Assembly: GCF_014207745.1 (NCBI RefSeq)
Contig: NZ_JACHJB010000002.1
Coordinates: 1,488,001-1,552,000 of the forward strand
Reading direction: 5' to 3'
Length of the DNA: 64,000 nucleotides
Origin: Nonomuraea muscovyensis
GTDB taxonomy: Bacteria > Actinomycetota > Actinomycetes > Streptosporangiales > Streptosporangiaceae
Shown here: positions 7,693 to 16,905 of the stretch, in pieces
Layout: every line of letters starts with the position of its first letter
Position numbering within the stretch: position 1 is the first letter of the stretch
The notes under the pieces: generated by a model
The model's database searches: none
What the model saw: only the letters and a program-made list of their open reading frames with translations
What the model was told of the DNA's origin: nothing
Made by a program: the position numbers and the translations under genes

Positions 7693-8244
7693 CTACGACT
7701 CGCGGTCCTCGCGGATGACCTCGCCGTGCACGACCTTGCCCTGCACGACCTTGCCCTGCACGCCGTTGCCGGGAGCCCCCGGACCGGGGACGCGCGTGCC
7801 GCCCGCCGGCCGCCCGTCCTCGGACGCGCCCGGCTGCGTCGGGAAGAGATGCGCGTACGGCGAGGCGGCCGCCATCCGCCTGATCCTGCGCTCGAAGAAC
7901 CAGGCGCCCAGGCGGCGCATCATCGGCCGGGTGGCCGGCAGCAGGCACGCCAGGCCGACGACGTCGCTCAGGAAGCCGGGCGTCACCAGCAGCGTGCCGC
8001 CCACCACGATGATGCCGGCGTCGGCCAGCTCACGCTCGGGCATCCGGCCCGACTGCAACGACTCCTGCAACGCCCGCCAGGCCCGCCGCCCCTCGCGGCG
8101 CACCAGCCAGGCGCCGAGCATGCTGACGGCGATGAGCACGGCCACGGTCGTCCAGCCGCCGATGACCTGGCCCACCTGAATGAGCAGCCAGATCTCCAGG
8201 ACCGGGATGACCAGGAAGGCCAGGAAGAGCAGCAGCCGCATCAT
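7693..8244 (-). CDS. fxsA: FxsA family membrane protein
   Basis: 183 residues. The first about 75 residues hold two hydrophobic segments (L-L-L-F-L-A-F-L-V-I-P-V-L-E-I and a second around A-V-L-I-A-V) joined by a short loop, then E-G-R-R-A-W-R-A and a G-G-T-L-L-V-T-P-G-F-L-S-D hairpin, the FxsA signature. FxsA of E. coli suppresses F exclusion of phage T7 when overexpressed; its normal job is unknown. The C-terminal about 60 residues are hydrophilic and contain a small Q-G-K-V-V repeat. Its position beside ppm1/lnt and near rbpA resembles the mycobacterial Rv2050-Rv2053c neighbourhood. Confidence 0.9.
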   Translation of the reverse strand: MMRLLLFLAFLVIPVLEIWLLIQVGQVIGGWTTVAVLIAVSMLGAWLVRREGRRAWRALQESLQSGRMPERELADAGIIVVGGTLLVTPGFLSDVVGLACLLPATRPMMRRLGAWFFERRIRRMAAASPYAHLFPTQPGASEDGRPAGGTRVPGPGAPGNGVQGKVVQGKVVHGEVIREDRES

Positions 8245-8311
8245 GTCCTCGTCTCCGCGCAGCGGGTAGGTACATCTGGAACAACGTCGGGCGGGGCCGG
8301 AGCGTTCCGGG

Positions 8312-9055
8312 TCAGCGGCGTCCGCCGCGCAACCGGGCGGGCAGCCCGGCGAAGCCCCACACCGCGATCCGCCAGAACGCCTCCACCATGATCTTGCGAT
8401 TCATCTTGCTGGTGCCGACAGCCCGCTCGACGAACGTGATCGGCACCTCCACCACCCGCAGCCCGTGCCGGGCCGTGCGCAGGGTGAGGTCCACCTGGAA
8501 GCAGTAGCCCTCCGACTCGACGTCGGACAGGTCGAGCTTGTCCAGCGTGGCCGCGCGGTAGGCGCGGAAACCGGCGGTCGCGTCGCGGACCCCCAGGCCC
8601 AGCATGATGCGTGTGTAGACGTTGGCGCCCCGGGACAGCAGCTCGCGCGAGGCCGGCCAGTTGACCACCTTGCCGCCGGGCACGTAGCGCGAGCCGATCG
8701 CCAGGTCGGCGCCGCCGGCCACCGCCCGCAGCAGCCCGGGCAGCTCCTCGGGCTGGTGGGAGCCGTCGGCGTCCATCTCCACCAGCACGTTGTAGCCCTT
8801 GTCCAGGCCCCAGCGGAACCCCGCGAGGTAGGCGGCGCCGAGTCCCTGCTTGCCGGGCCGGTGCAGGACCTGGATGTGGTCGTCGGCGGCGGCCAGCTCG
8901 TCGGCGACCTCACCGGTGCCGTCGGGGCTGGCGTCGTCGGCCACCAGCAGGTCCGCGTCGGGGACGGCGGCGCGCAGCCGCTCGGCGATCAGCGGCAGGT
9001 TGTCACGCTCGTTGTAGGTCGGGACGATGACGAGCACGCGACCGAGACTCTCCAT
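8312..9055 (-). CDS. ppm1: Polyprenol monophosphomannose synthase (GT2)
   Basis: 247 residues from ATG at 9055. The GT2 fold is clear: V-I-V-P-T-Y-N-E-R-D-N-L-P at the N-terminus, D-D-A-S-P-D-G-T-G, the metal/nucleotide motif E-M-D-A-D-G-S-H, and the basic L-R-T-A-R-H-G-L region. It transfers mannose from GDP-mannose to polyprenyl phosphate at the inner membrane face, supplying donors for extracytoplasmic mannosylation of glycoproteins and glycolipids. No membrane anchor is present, as in dolichol-phosphate mannose synthase class III enzymes. It starts two bases after the lnt stop, so the pair is translationally coupled. In M. tuberculosis both domains are fused in one protein. Confidence 0.93.
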   Translation of the reverse strand: MESLGRVLVIVPTYNERDNLPLIAERLRAAVPDADLLVADDASPDGTGEVADELAAADDHIQVLHRPGKQGLGAAYLAGFRWGLDKGYNVLVEMDADGSHQPEELPGLLRAVAGGADLAIGSRYVPGGKVVNWPASRELLSRGANVYTRIMLGLGVRDATAGFRAYRAATLDKLDLSDVESEGYCFQVDLTLRTARHGLRVVEVPITFVERAVGTSKMNRKIMVEAFWRIAVWGFAGLPARLRGGRR

Positions 9056-9057
9056 GA

Positions 9058-11118
9058 TCAGTCTCTCCCCATCCGGTCTCCTCGCCTCCTGGCACCCCAC
9101 ATGGCGACGCCCGCCGCCGCCACACCCATCAGCGCCAGCGCCCACTCAGGCAGCGCGCCCACCCGGGTCGCGATCGTCGCCTGCGTGCGCACGGGCACCG
9201 TCACCACGGTCATGTCGGCGACGCGCTCGCGGGTCCGCCAGGAGACCTTACCGTCAGGCGTGACATATGCGGAGATCCCTGTGGTGGCGGCCGTGACGAC
9301 CGCCCTGTTGTGCTCGACGGCGCGCAGCTTGGACATGGCGAGCTGCTGCGGCGGCAGGTTGGACAGGGCGTAGGAGGCGTTGTTGGTCTGCACCACGATC
9401 GGGGTGGCCCCGGTGCGGACGGTGCCCCGGACCGTGCCGTCGTAGGCGACCTCGTAGCAGTTGACGGCGCCGACCGTCACCGGGCCCATCCGCAGGTCGC
9501 CCGGCCGGGTGCCGGCCACCGACTGCCTGCCGACCAGGTTGGCCCGCTCCCACAGCGCGAGCACGATCTCCTTGAACGGGGTGTACTCGCCGAACGGCAC
9601 CAGGTGCTGCTTGTCGTAGTAGGCGCCGGGGCCGGTGGCCGGGTCCCAGACGAGGCTGCGGGTGGCGCGGTGCTCGTCGCCGATGGCCACGACCGCGCCG
9701 ACCAGCGTCGGCACGCCGACGTCCTTGACGGAGTCGTCGATGACCTGGCGGGCGTACGGGTCGCGGTAGGGGTCGATGTCGGTGGAGTTCTCCGGAAGCA
9801 CGACCAGGTCGGGCCTGGGCAGCCTGCCCTCACGAACGGCCTGGGCGAGCCGTTTGGTCTCGTTGGCGTGGTTCTTCAGCACCACGGCCGGCTCGTCGCC
9901 GAGCACGTACATGCCCTCGCCGGGAACGTTGCCCTGGACGATGCCGATGTTGACGGTGCGGCCCTCGTCGCCGGGCCGCGGCACGGCCAGGCTGAGCAGG
10001 GGCACGGCCAGCGCCAGCCCGACCGCGCCGGCCGGCGCCCACCGCCGCGACCCGGGGCCCGTCCCTGTCGCCTGAGGGCCTGTCCCGGCCACCCGGAGGC
10101 CCGCCCCTGTCGCCTGAGGGCCCGTCCCGGCCGCCCGGGGGCCCGTCGCGCGCTCCGTGCCGTGCGGCGCCCGCCGCGGCGAGCCGCGCCGGGTCAGCGC
10201 CGCGTACGCCAGCAGTGCCCCGCACAGGGCGACCACGAACGACACCAGCGGGGCGCCGCCCAGCGCGGCGTAGCGCGTGAACAGCGACTCGCCCTGACTG
10301 AACGCCACCCGCGCCCACGGGAACCCGCCGACCGGGACGAGGCCGCGCGCCCACTCCATGGCGACCCACAGCCCGCCGAACCACACCGGCCACCACTTCA
10401 GCCGGAACACCGGCGCGGCCAGCGCCGCCATCACGGCGTAGAAGACGCTGGAGACGCCGACCAGCATCACCCAGACGTCGTCGCCGATCGTGCGCACCCA
10501 GGCGAGGGCCGGCAGCAGGAACACGACGGCGGCCAGGTAGCCCAGCCAGGCCGCCCGGCGGGGCCGGGTGCCGTGGAGGGCGGCGACGACCAGGCCGATG
10601 CCGAGCGGCGCGCAGGCCCACCAGTCGGTCGGCGGGAACGCCAGGAACAGCAGCGCCCCGCCCGCCATGGCGGCGGCCGCCCTGGCCAGCGTCATCCGCC
10701 GGGACTCGGGCGCTCCCCCGCGCCCCTTGACGGGCCGGGTCCTGCCCGCCCCGCCCGAAGCGTCGTGCACGCCCTCCCCCGCCTGGTCATGACCGGGCTC
10801 CCGCGAGGCGGGCCGCCTTCCTCTCTCGGCGGCCTCTTCGGGGCCGGCGGTGTCCTGCCGCGCGCCCGCGACGAGGCCGTGCGCGTCGGTGTCGTCCACC
10901 TGGTCCGTGGGGTGTGCCGGGGTGGCGGAGTCGCGTGCGGTGGCCGGGGTGGCGGCGGCCGGTGTCGCGCCCGACGGCGCCGGGGCGGCTGTGCCCGCCG
11001 TCGCGTCCGGTGGTGCGGGGGCGCTGGGGTGGTCGTCGGTCGGGCGGGCGCGTGACGACGGCTCACCGGGCGATGACCTGCCCGTCGTGGGCCGTAGGCC
11101 CGTGCTCTCCTGCGCCAC
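9058..11118 (-). CDS. lnt: Apolipoprotein N-acyltransferase
   Basis: 686 residues. An unusually long N-terminal region of about 138 residues, rich in Ala, Pro, Thr and charged residues, precedes the first helix (M-T-L-A-R-A-A-A-A-M-A-G-G); translation might instead begin at that internal Met. A block of six to eight membrane helices follows, interrupted by a Gly/Thr-rich repeated loop (G-T-G-P-Q-A-T-G copies), then a carbon-nitrogen hydrolase domain with Glu in L-P-E-N-S-T-D, Lys in Y-D-K-Q-H-L-V-P-F-G-E and Cys in N-C-Y-E-V-A-Y. Lnt N-acylates the N-terminal diacylglyceryl cysteine of lipoproteins. It is followed by ppm1 with a 2-bp gap. Confidence 0.92.
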   Translation of the reverse strand: MAQESTGLRPTTGRSSPGEPSSRARPTDDHPSAPAPPDATAGTAAPAPSGATPAAATPATARDSATPAHPTDQVDDTDAHGLVAGARQDTAGPEEAAERGRRPASREPGHDQAGEGVHDASGGAGRTRPVKGRGGAPESRRMTLARAAAAMAGGALLFLAFPPTDWWACAPLGIGLVVAALHGTRPRRAAWLGYLAAVVFLLPALAWVRTIGDDVWVMLVGVSSVFYAVMAALAAPVFRLKWWPVWFGGLWVAMEWARGLVPVGGFPWARVAFSQGESLFTRYAALGGAPLVSFVVALCGALLAYAALTRRGSPRRAPHGTERATGPRAAGTGPQATGAGLRVAGTGPQATGTGPGSRRWAPAGAVGLALAVPLLSLAVPRPGDEGRTVNIGIVQGNVPGEGMYVLGDEPAVVLKNHANETKRLAQAVREGRLPRPDLVVLPENSTDIDPYRDPYARQVIDDSVKDVGVPTLVGAVVAIGDEHRATRSLVWDPATGPGAYYDKQHLVPFGEYTPFKEIVLALWERANLVGRQSVAGTRPGDLRMGPVTVGAVNCYEVAYDGTVRGTVRTGATPIVVQTNNASYALSNLPPQQLAMSKLRAVEHNRAVVTAATTGISAYVTPDGKVSWRTRERVADMTVVTVPVRTQATIATRVGALPEWALALMGVAAAGVAMWGARRRGDRMGRD

Positions 11119-11789
11119 TCCGCCCGCTCCTCGCCGCGCCTGCCCCGGGCACGCGCACGCCTGCTTCCGTCAACCGCAATCCGCAAGTCACGCCCCGAGG
11201 CCGAACCTGCTAGTCGAAACGGTACCGCTCCGAGGCGGCCCTCAGGTCGTCGTGGCACGGCCGATCGCGGAACGGGAGCCCCAGGTGTGTCGCCGGCGGG
11301 GAAAGGGCCGCCGCGCGAGGGGGCGGCGGGCCGGGCGGAGGGTGGGGGATCGCTGGTGGAGCCGGAGGCGGAGCGGCTGGGTGATCCCGCGGACGACGAG
11401 GCCGTGGGATCACCCGCGCTGATGGCGATCCTGTGCACGAGAGCGGGAAGAGGGCCCGGAAACCCTTCGGACCGGACCCGTCTCGTCGGCGGCGAGCGCG
11501 GAATTCCGTTGTCTACTGGGCTACCGGGCCCGTCCCGGGTCCAACCCCCCGCCCGGCTGGGGTGCCCCGACTCGACGGACCGACGGCCCTGCACCTGGCT
11601 GTGTGGACGGAGTCACGCTCCGTCACGGACGCAGGATCCGACGATGTCAGAGACGGCCAACCGGCCAAGTCCCGTGCTGGACTGCGCAGCAAACTACCGA
11701 CTCCACCTCAGATGTCAACCGTGTCCCGATCAGCAGAAACATCAAGTTTTCGCAGGTAGGACATGCTTGGCGTGCGTCGCCAAAGCGGG
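11119..11789. other. 671-bp intergenic region, no supported gene
   Basis: Between the lnt start and the helD stop. Frames on both strands are Arg/Pro/Ser-rich and change character often. The minus-strand frame ending at 11210 finishes with H-D-D-L-R-A-A-S-E-R-Y-R-F-D, which could be the tail of a decayed gene, but I cannot name it. A weak hairpin (GCTTGGCG with CGCCAAAGC) lies just beyond the helD stop near 11764-11786. Confidence 0.4.
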
Positions 11790-14003
11790 TCAGAGCCCAT
11801 TTGTCGACATATGTCCGCGCCGTGGCAGGTCGCCGAACGCCTCCCCCAGCGGCCTGGGCAGCGGCTCGTCGTACAGGACGCCGAGCCGCTGGGTGGCCCT
11901 GGTCAGCGCCACGTAGAGGTCACTCAGCCCGCGCGGCGACTGGGCGGCGATGCCGCCCGGCTCGGCCACGAGCACCGCGTCGAACTCCAGCCCCTTGGCA
12001 TCCGTCACCCCCATCACCGCGACCGGCGCGTCGAGCGCCGCGGCTCCCCCGCCACGGCCGGTGCCGGGCGCGACGACCACGGCGCCGTCCACGGCGGCGC
12101 TCACCCGTTCGCCGAGCGGGCCGAGCAGCGCGTCGGGCACCACGACCGCGACCTTGCCGCCCTCGCCCACCTCGGCCTTGACCAGCTCGGGCAGCGCGGC
12201 GACCGGCGCGGTCCAGGGCCGCACGCCGCCCTCCCGGACCGAGGCGGGCGCACGCAGGGCCGGGTCGATGGCGGCGAGCACCCGGGCCGCCACCTCCATG
12301 AGCTCGACGGGCGTGCGGTAGTTGACGGTCAGCCGCTCCTGCCGCCAGCGTCCCGCCACGTACGGGTCGAGCACCTCGGCCCAGGACCGGGCGCCCGCCG
12401 CGGAGCCGGTCTGCGCGATGTCGCCGACGATCGTCATCGACCGGTTGGGCACCCGCCGCATGACGGCCCGCCACGCCATGGGCGACAGCTCCTGCGCCTC
12501 GTCCACGATGACGTGCCCGTAGGCCCAGGTGCGGTCGGCGGCGGCGCGCTCGGCGGTGGTGAGGTAGGGGCCCTGGCCGCGCTGGCGCTCGGCGAGACGT
12601 TCGGCCTCCATGACGTCGGACAGGCCCGTCAGCTCCAGCACCTCGCGGGCGTAGGCGAGCTCGGCCTCCCGCTCGTGCTCCTCGGCCTGCCGGGCCGCCG
12701 CGAGCTCCTCCTCGGCCTGCAGCGCGGTGGCGCGCAGCACCTGCTCGTCGATCTCGCCGAGCTGTTCGGCGGCCTCGTCGAGGAGCGGCACGTCGGACTC
12801 GGTCCACTCCGACGCGCGGCCCGGGTCGCGCCGGAGCAGCGCCCGCTCCTCGGGAGTCAGCCCGGCGGCGGCGTGAGCGAGCCGCTCGGGCGAGCCGTAC
12901 AGGCCGAGCAGCAGGCGCTGCGGGGTGAGGTACGGCCAGAGCCGGTTGAGCGCGGCCTTGACCACGGGCTCGGTGCGCAGCTCCTCGCGCAGGTCGGCCA
13001 GCTCGTCCTCGTCGATGAGGCCCCTGCCGAGCTTCTTGGCGGCCTGGCGGGCCAGGGCGTTCAGCACGGACCTGACGAACACGGCGCGGGCCTGGTTGTG
13101 CGGGCGGCGCGAGCGGCTCGCCTTGTGCCGGGCGGCGTCCAGCATGGGGCGGTCGATGGTGAGGGTGTAGCGGCCGAGGGCGAGCTCGACGGGCTTGCGC
13201 GGCATGCGCTGGCGGTCGCGCACGGCCCGCGCGATCACCTCGGCCATGCGCGTGTCGCCCTTGACCGCGGCGACCTCGGGCCGTTCGCGGGCGGTGGCGG
13301 TGAGTCCGGGGTAGAGCTCGCCGACCGTGGACAGCAGCACGTCCGTCTCGCCGAGCGAGGGCAGAACCTGCTCGATGTAGCGCAGGAACGTCGGGTTGGG
13401 GCCCAGGATGAGCACGCCGCGCCGGTCGAGCCGCTCGCGGTGGGTGTAGAGGAGGTACGCGGCCCGGTGCAGGGCGACGACGGTCTTGCCGGTGCCGGGG
13501 CCGCCCTGGACGACGAGGACGCCGTTGAGGTCGGCGCGGATGACGCGGTCCTGCTCGGCCTGGATGGTGGCGACGATGTCGCGCATGCGGCCGGTGCGCC
13601 GCTCGTCCAGCGCCGCCAGCAGGGCGGCCTCGCCGTTGAGCGTGGCGCGGTCGTCGTCGCTCAGCGCGTCGAGGTCGAGCAGGTCGTCGTCCACGCCGAC
13701 GACCGTGCGGCCCTTGGTCTGCAGGTGGCGGCGGCGGGTGACGCCCATGGGCGCGGCCGGGGTGGCGCGGTAGAACGGCTGCGCCACCGGGGCCCGCCAG
13801 TCGATGAGGAGCCGGTCCTGCTCGTCGTCGGTGAGGCCGATCTTGCCGATGTAGAGCAGGCCCTCGTCGACGTGGTCGAGCCGGCCGAACGCCAGTCCGC
13901 GCTCGACTGCCCACAGGCGGGCCAGCCGGGAGGCGTACATCTCGGCGAAGGTGTCGCGTTCGGAGCGGTTCTGCATCGTTCCCACCGCCCCGGTGGCCAG
14001 CAC
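11790..14003 (-). CDS. helD: HelD-type RNA polymerase-associated motor ATPase
   Basis: 737 residues from the GTG at 14003. UvrD/Rep-like SF1 motifs are present: Walker A G-G-P-G-T-G-K-T, V-I-V-D-E-A-Q-E-L-S, G-D-I-A-Q-T-G-S and V-N-Y-R-T-P, with the HelD-specific front R-L-D-H-V-D-E-G-L-L-Y-I-G-K-I-G and D-W-R-A-P-V-A-Q-P-F-Y. HelD clears and recycles stalled RNA polymerase; some actinobacterial versions give rifamycin tolerance. Homology continues upstream of 14003 in frame (E-L-A-R-E-Q-D-H-V-T-R-L-Y-E-R-L-D to about 14090), covering the coiled coil that enters the secondary channel, yet that stretch has no ATG, GTG or TTG. An ATG at 14115 is one base out of frame. Confidence 0.88.
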   Translation of the reverse strand: MLATGAVGTMQNRSERDTFAEMYASRLARLWAVERGLAFGRLDHVDEGLLYIGKIGLTDDEQDRLLIDWRAPVAQPFYRATPAAPMGVTRRRHLQTKGRTVVGVDDDLLDLDALSDDDRATLNGEAALLAALDERRTGRMRDIVATIQAEQDRVIRADLNGVLVVQGGPGTGKTVVALHRAAYLLYTHRERLDRRGVLILGPNPTFLRYIEQVLPSLGETDVLLSTVGELYPGLTATARERPEVAAVKGDTRMAEVIARAVRDRQRMPRKPVELALGRYTLTIDRPMLDAARHKASRSRRPHNQARAVFVRSVLNALARQAAKKLGRGLIDEDELADLREELRTEPVVKAALNRLWPYLTPQRLLLGLYGSPERLAHAAAGLTPEERALLRRDPGRASEWTESDVPLLDEAAEQLGEIDEQVLRATALQAEEELAAARQAEEHEREAELAYAREVLELTGLSDVMEAERLAERQRGQGPYLTTAERAAADRTWAYGHVIVDEAQELSPMAWRAVMRRVPNRSMTIVGDIAQTGSAAGARSWAEVLDPYVAGRWRQERLTVNYRTPVELMEVAARVLAAIDPALRAPASVREGGVRPWTAPVAALPELVKAEVGEGGKVAVVVPDALLGPLGERVSAAVDGAVVVAPGTGRGGGAAALDAPVAVMGVTDAKGLEFDAVLVAEPGGIAAQSPRGLSDLYVALTRATQRLGVLYDEPLPRPLGEAFGDLPRRGHMSTNGL

Positions 14004-14262
14004 CTCCTTGAGCTGCCGCTGGGTGCGTTCGCGCAGCGTGTCGAGGCGCTCGTAGAGGCGGGTGACGTGGTCCTGCTCCCTGGCGAGCTCTGTTTGACGA
14101 GTTCCCGCCAGACCATTATTGTTGTTAATGGGACACTCCGGGCCATTCTGCTTGTTGTTACGACAAACGACGACATTAGCATGCCCGTCGAGGCACTCCT
14201 ATTCTTGCGCCCTTTCAGCGCCCCACACCGCACCGCTCGCTGTCACGGCTTGGTTTCACCTC

Positions 14263-14292
14263 TTGACCTCGGGCCCCGGGATTCCTTACCTT
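14263..14292 (+). promoter_or_regulatory. Promoter of the csn-like operon
   Basis: TTGACC (14263-14268) and TACCTT (14287-14292), 18 bases apart, give a start near 14299. The palindromic operator at 14301-14319 would then cover the first transcribed bases. Confidence 0.55.
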
Positions 14293-14300
14293 CACCTCAA

Positions 14301-14319
14301 GTTAGGAAAGTTTCCTAAC
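14301..14319. promoter_or_regulatory. Perfect 19-bp palindromic operator for the ROK repressor
   Basis: GTTAGGAAA, a central G, then TTTCCTAAC. It lies between the promoter and the repressor start at 14340, implying autoregulation. It resembles, from memory, the GGAAA/TTTCC operators described for CsnR of Streptomyces. No second copy was noticed in the window. Confidence 0.75.
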
Positions 14320-14339
14320 TCTTGAGCGAAGGGGGACGT

Positions 14340-15539
14340 GTGAGCAGTCCTGTGCCGGGGACCCCGAGCCTGCTCCGCGCGATCAACGACCGCGCGGCAC
14401 TGCAGGCGCTCCTGGAGCGGGGGCCGCTGACCCGCCCGGAGATCGGCGCCCTGACGGGCCTGTCCAAGCCGACCGCGTCCCAGCTCCTGGCCCGCCTGCA
14501 GGAGGCGGGGCTGGTGGTGCTCGACGGCATCAGGGAGGGCCTGCCGGGCCGTACGGCGGAGCTCTACCGGATCAACCCGGCGGCGGCGTACGCGGGCGCG
14601 CTCGACGTCACGCCCGGCCGGATCGAGGCCCGCATCGCCGACATCACGGGAACGATCGTCGGCGAGCACGTCCTGCCCACCCCCCGCCGGCCGCCCGGCG
14701 AGCTGGTCGACCGGCTGAACGCCGCCCTGGCCGGCGCCGGCCCGCCCGGCCCGCTGCGGCAGGTGGTGATCGGCGTGCAGGCGGCGATCGACCCGTCCAC
14801 CGGCCGGCTCGGCTACGCCACCGCCAAGGACATGCCGGGCTGGCACATCCCGGACCTGGTGCCCACCCTGTCCCGGGGGCTCGGCGTGCCCGTCGCGGTC
14901 GAGAACAACGTCAACCTCGTCGCGCTCGCCGAGCAGGCCCACGGCGCCGCGCACGACCACCCCGACTTCGTGCTGCTGTGGGCCGACGAGGGCATCGGCT
15001 CGGCCCTCGTGCTCGGCGGCCGGATGCACCGCGGCGCGACGGGCGGCGCGGGCGAGGTCGGGTACATGCCCACCCCCGGCGCGCCGACGGCCCGCGAGGC
15101 CGGCCGGTTCGCCAACCACGGCTACCAGGCGCTCACCGGCGGCCAGGTCGTGCTGAAGCTGCTGCGCTCGTACGGCGTGCGCGGCACGGACTTCCGCCAG
15201 GCCGTCGCCAACGCGGTGCGCGCGGCGCAGGGCGCCGGCCCGCGGGCCGACGACGCGCGGGCCGGGCTGCGCGACATCGCCGCCCGGCTGGCCGTGGGCC
15301 TGGCCGCCATCACGTCCGTCGTGGACCCCGGCCTCATCGTGCTGACCGGCGGCGTCGTGCTGTCCGGCGGCCAGACCCTGCGCGAGCTGATCGAGCACGA
15401 GCTGCACGCGCTCACCATCCCCCGCCCCCAGGTGCGGCTGTCGACCGTCGACGGCAACCCCGTGCTCGCCGGGGCGCTCGACCTGGCCCTCGCCACGGCC
15501 CGTGACGAGGTCTTCCGTTCCACGGTAGTCCCCACATGA
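14340..15539 (+). CDS. csnR: ROK-family transcriptional repressor (CsnR-like)
   Basis: 399 residues. A winged helix-turn-helix occupies residues about 14-65 (R-A-A-L-Q-A-L-L, then L-S-K-P-T-A-S-Q-L-L), followed by a ROK sugar-kinase fold with G-R-M-H-R-G-A-T-G-G-A-G-E-V-G-Y. The Cys residues of the zinc site found in ROK kinases are missing, and the motif fits a sensor rather than an enzyme. GTG at 14340 has a G-rich ribosome site; an in-frame TTG at 14322 nearly abuts the operator and is less likely. It heads a six-gene operon whose order (regulator, binding protein, two permeases, GH4, kinase) matches the csnR-K operon of S. coelicolor. The inducer, by analogy glucosamine oligosaccharides, is inferred. 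Confidence 0.8.
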   Translation: MSSPVPGTPSLLRAINDRAALQALLERGPLTRPEIGALTGLSKPTASQLLARLQEAGLVVLDGIREGLPGRTAELYRINPAAAYAGALDVTPGRIEARIADITGTIVGEHVLPTPRRPPGELVDRLNAALAGAGPPGPLRQVVIGVQAAIDPSTGRLGYATAKDMPGWHIPDLVPTLSRGLGVPVAVENNVNLVALAEQAHGAAHDHPDFVLLWADEGIGSALVLGGRMHRGATGGAGEVGYMPTPGAPTAREAGRFANHGYQALTGGQVVLKLLRSYGVRGTDFRQAVANAVRAAQGAGPRADDARAGLRDIAARLAVGLAAITSVVDPGLIVLTGGVVLSGGQTLRELIEHELHALTIPRPQVRLSTVDGNPVLAGALDLALATARDEVFRSTVVPT

Positions 15540-15555
15540 TCAGGAGGCACCCCCC

Positions 15556-16899
15556 GTGCGCTTCGTCCCCCTCGCGGTCGCCGGCCTCACGGCCCTGGCG
15601 CTGACCGCCTGCACAGCGGGCAAGGAGGCGGCGCCGTCGCTCGGCGCGCAGCCCAAGCCCTCCGGCACGGCCTCGCAGGCCCTGCCCGCCGCGACCCTCG
15701 AACTGTGGCACGGCTTCTCCACCGACGCCGAGGTCAAGGCGTTCGAGGACGCCATCGCCGGCTTCAACAAGAAGTTCCCGCAGATCAAGGTGAACGCCAC
15801 CAAGGGCGTCCAGGACGACCAGATCACCCAGTCCATCCGGGGCGGCAAGGCGCCCGACGTGGCGGCCTCCTTCACCACCGACAACGTCGCCCAGTGGTGC
15901 AGGTCGGGATCGTTCCAGGACCTCACCCCCGTCATCAAGCAGGACGGCATCGACCTGACGGTGCTGCCGGAGGTGTCGCGGACCTACACCGAGTTCGAGG
16001 GCAAGCGGTGCACGATGCCGCTGCTCGCCGACGCGTACGGCCTCTACTACAACAAGGCCCTGATGAAGGGCGAGCAGCCGCCCAAGACGCTGTCGGAGCT
16101 GACCGCGCTGACCAAGAAGCTCACCGTCCGCGACGCGAACGGCGACATCAAGGTGGCCGGGTTCGTCCCGAGCTTCCAGTACTACGAGAACTCCCCCAGC
16201 CACATGGGCCCGATGGTCGGCGCCACCTGGTACAACCCCGACGGCACCTCGGCGATCGGCTCCGACCCGGCCTGGAAGCAGTTGCTGACCTGGCAGAAGG
16301 AGCTCGTCGACTGGTACGGCTACGACAAGCTGGAGAAGTTCCGCAAGAGCCTCGGCGACGAGTGGAGCGCCGAGCACCCCTTCTTCAAGGGCAAGGTCGC
16401 CATGATCCTCGACGGCGAGTGGCGCAATGCGATGATCGCGGGCGATCCCAAGGCGAAGGACATGGACTACGGCACGGCCCCGCTGCCGGTCGCCGACGAC
16501 AAGCCCGACCTGTACGGCAGCGGCTTCACCGCCGGCACCGTGATCGGCGTGCCGAAGGGCGCCAAGCACCCGCAGCACGCCTGGGAGCTGGTCAAGCACC
16601 TGACCACCGACACCGGCTCGCTGGTGACCCTGTCGAACGCGCTGCGCAACGTGCCGACGACCAAGGCCGCCATGGAGTCGCCGGACCTGGCCGAGGACGC
16701 CAACTTCAGGACGTTCCTCGACATCTTCGCCCACCCGAAGACCTCGACGCTGCCGGCCAACGTCAACAGCGTCTTCAACCAGGAGGCGCTGTCCACGTTC
16801 CTCGCCCGGTGGGAGAAGGGCGCGGTCACCGACCTCGACGCCGGCCTGAAGAGCGTGGACAAGCAGATCGACGACAAGCTGAAGCTGTCCGGGGGCTGA
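15556..16899 (+). CDS. csnE: Sugar ABC transporter substrate-binding lipoprotein
   Basis: 447 residues starting at GTG with AGGAGG 8 bases upstream. The signal peptide ends in the lipobox L-T-A-C, so Cys19 is lipidated and the protein is tethered outside the membrane. The mature part is a family 1 extracellular solute-binding protein: L-E-L-W-H-G-F-S, the F-N-K-K-F-P-Q-I-K-V-N-A strand, Y-G-L-Y-Y-N-K-A-L, and a V-I-G-V-P-K-G segment. It would deliver oligosaccharides to the two permeases that follow 6 bp later. The ATPase is not in the operon, as is common in actinomycetes, where a shared MsiK-type ATPase serves many importers. The substrate is inferred from operon similarity. Confidence 0.88.
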   Translation: MRFVPLAVAGLTALALTACTAGKEAAPSLGAQPKPSGTASQALPAATLELWHGFSTDAEVKAFEDAIAGFNKKFPQIKVNATKGVQDDQITQSIRGGKAPDVAASFTTDNVAQWCRSGSFQDLTPVIKQDGIDLTVLPEVSRTYTEFEGKRCTMPLLADAYGLYYNKALMKGEQPPKTLSELTALTKKLTVRDANGDIKVAGFVPSFQYYENSPSHMGPMVGATWYNPDGTSAIGSDPAWKQLLTWQKELVDWYGYDKLEKFRKSLGDEWSAEHPFFKGKVAMILDGEWRNAMIAGDPKAKDMDYGTAPLPVADDKPDLYGSGFTAGTVIGVPKGAKHPQHAWELVKHLTTDTGSLVTLSNALRNVPTTKAAMESPDLAEDANFRTFLDIFAHPKTSTLPANVNSVFNQEALSTFLARWEKGAVTDLDAGLKSVDKQIDDKLKLSGG

Positions 16900-16905
16900 T
16901 CCGCG

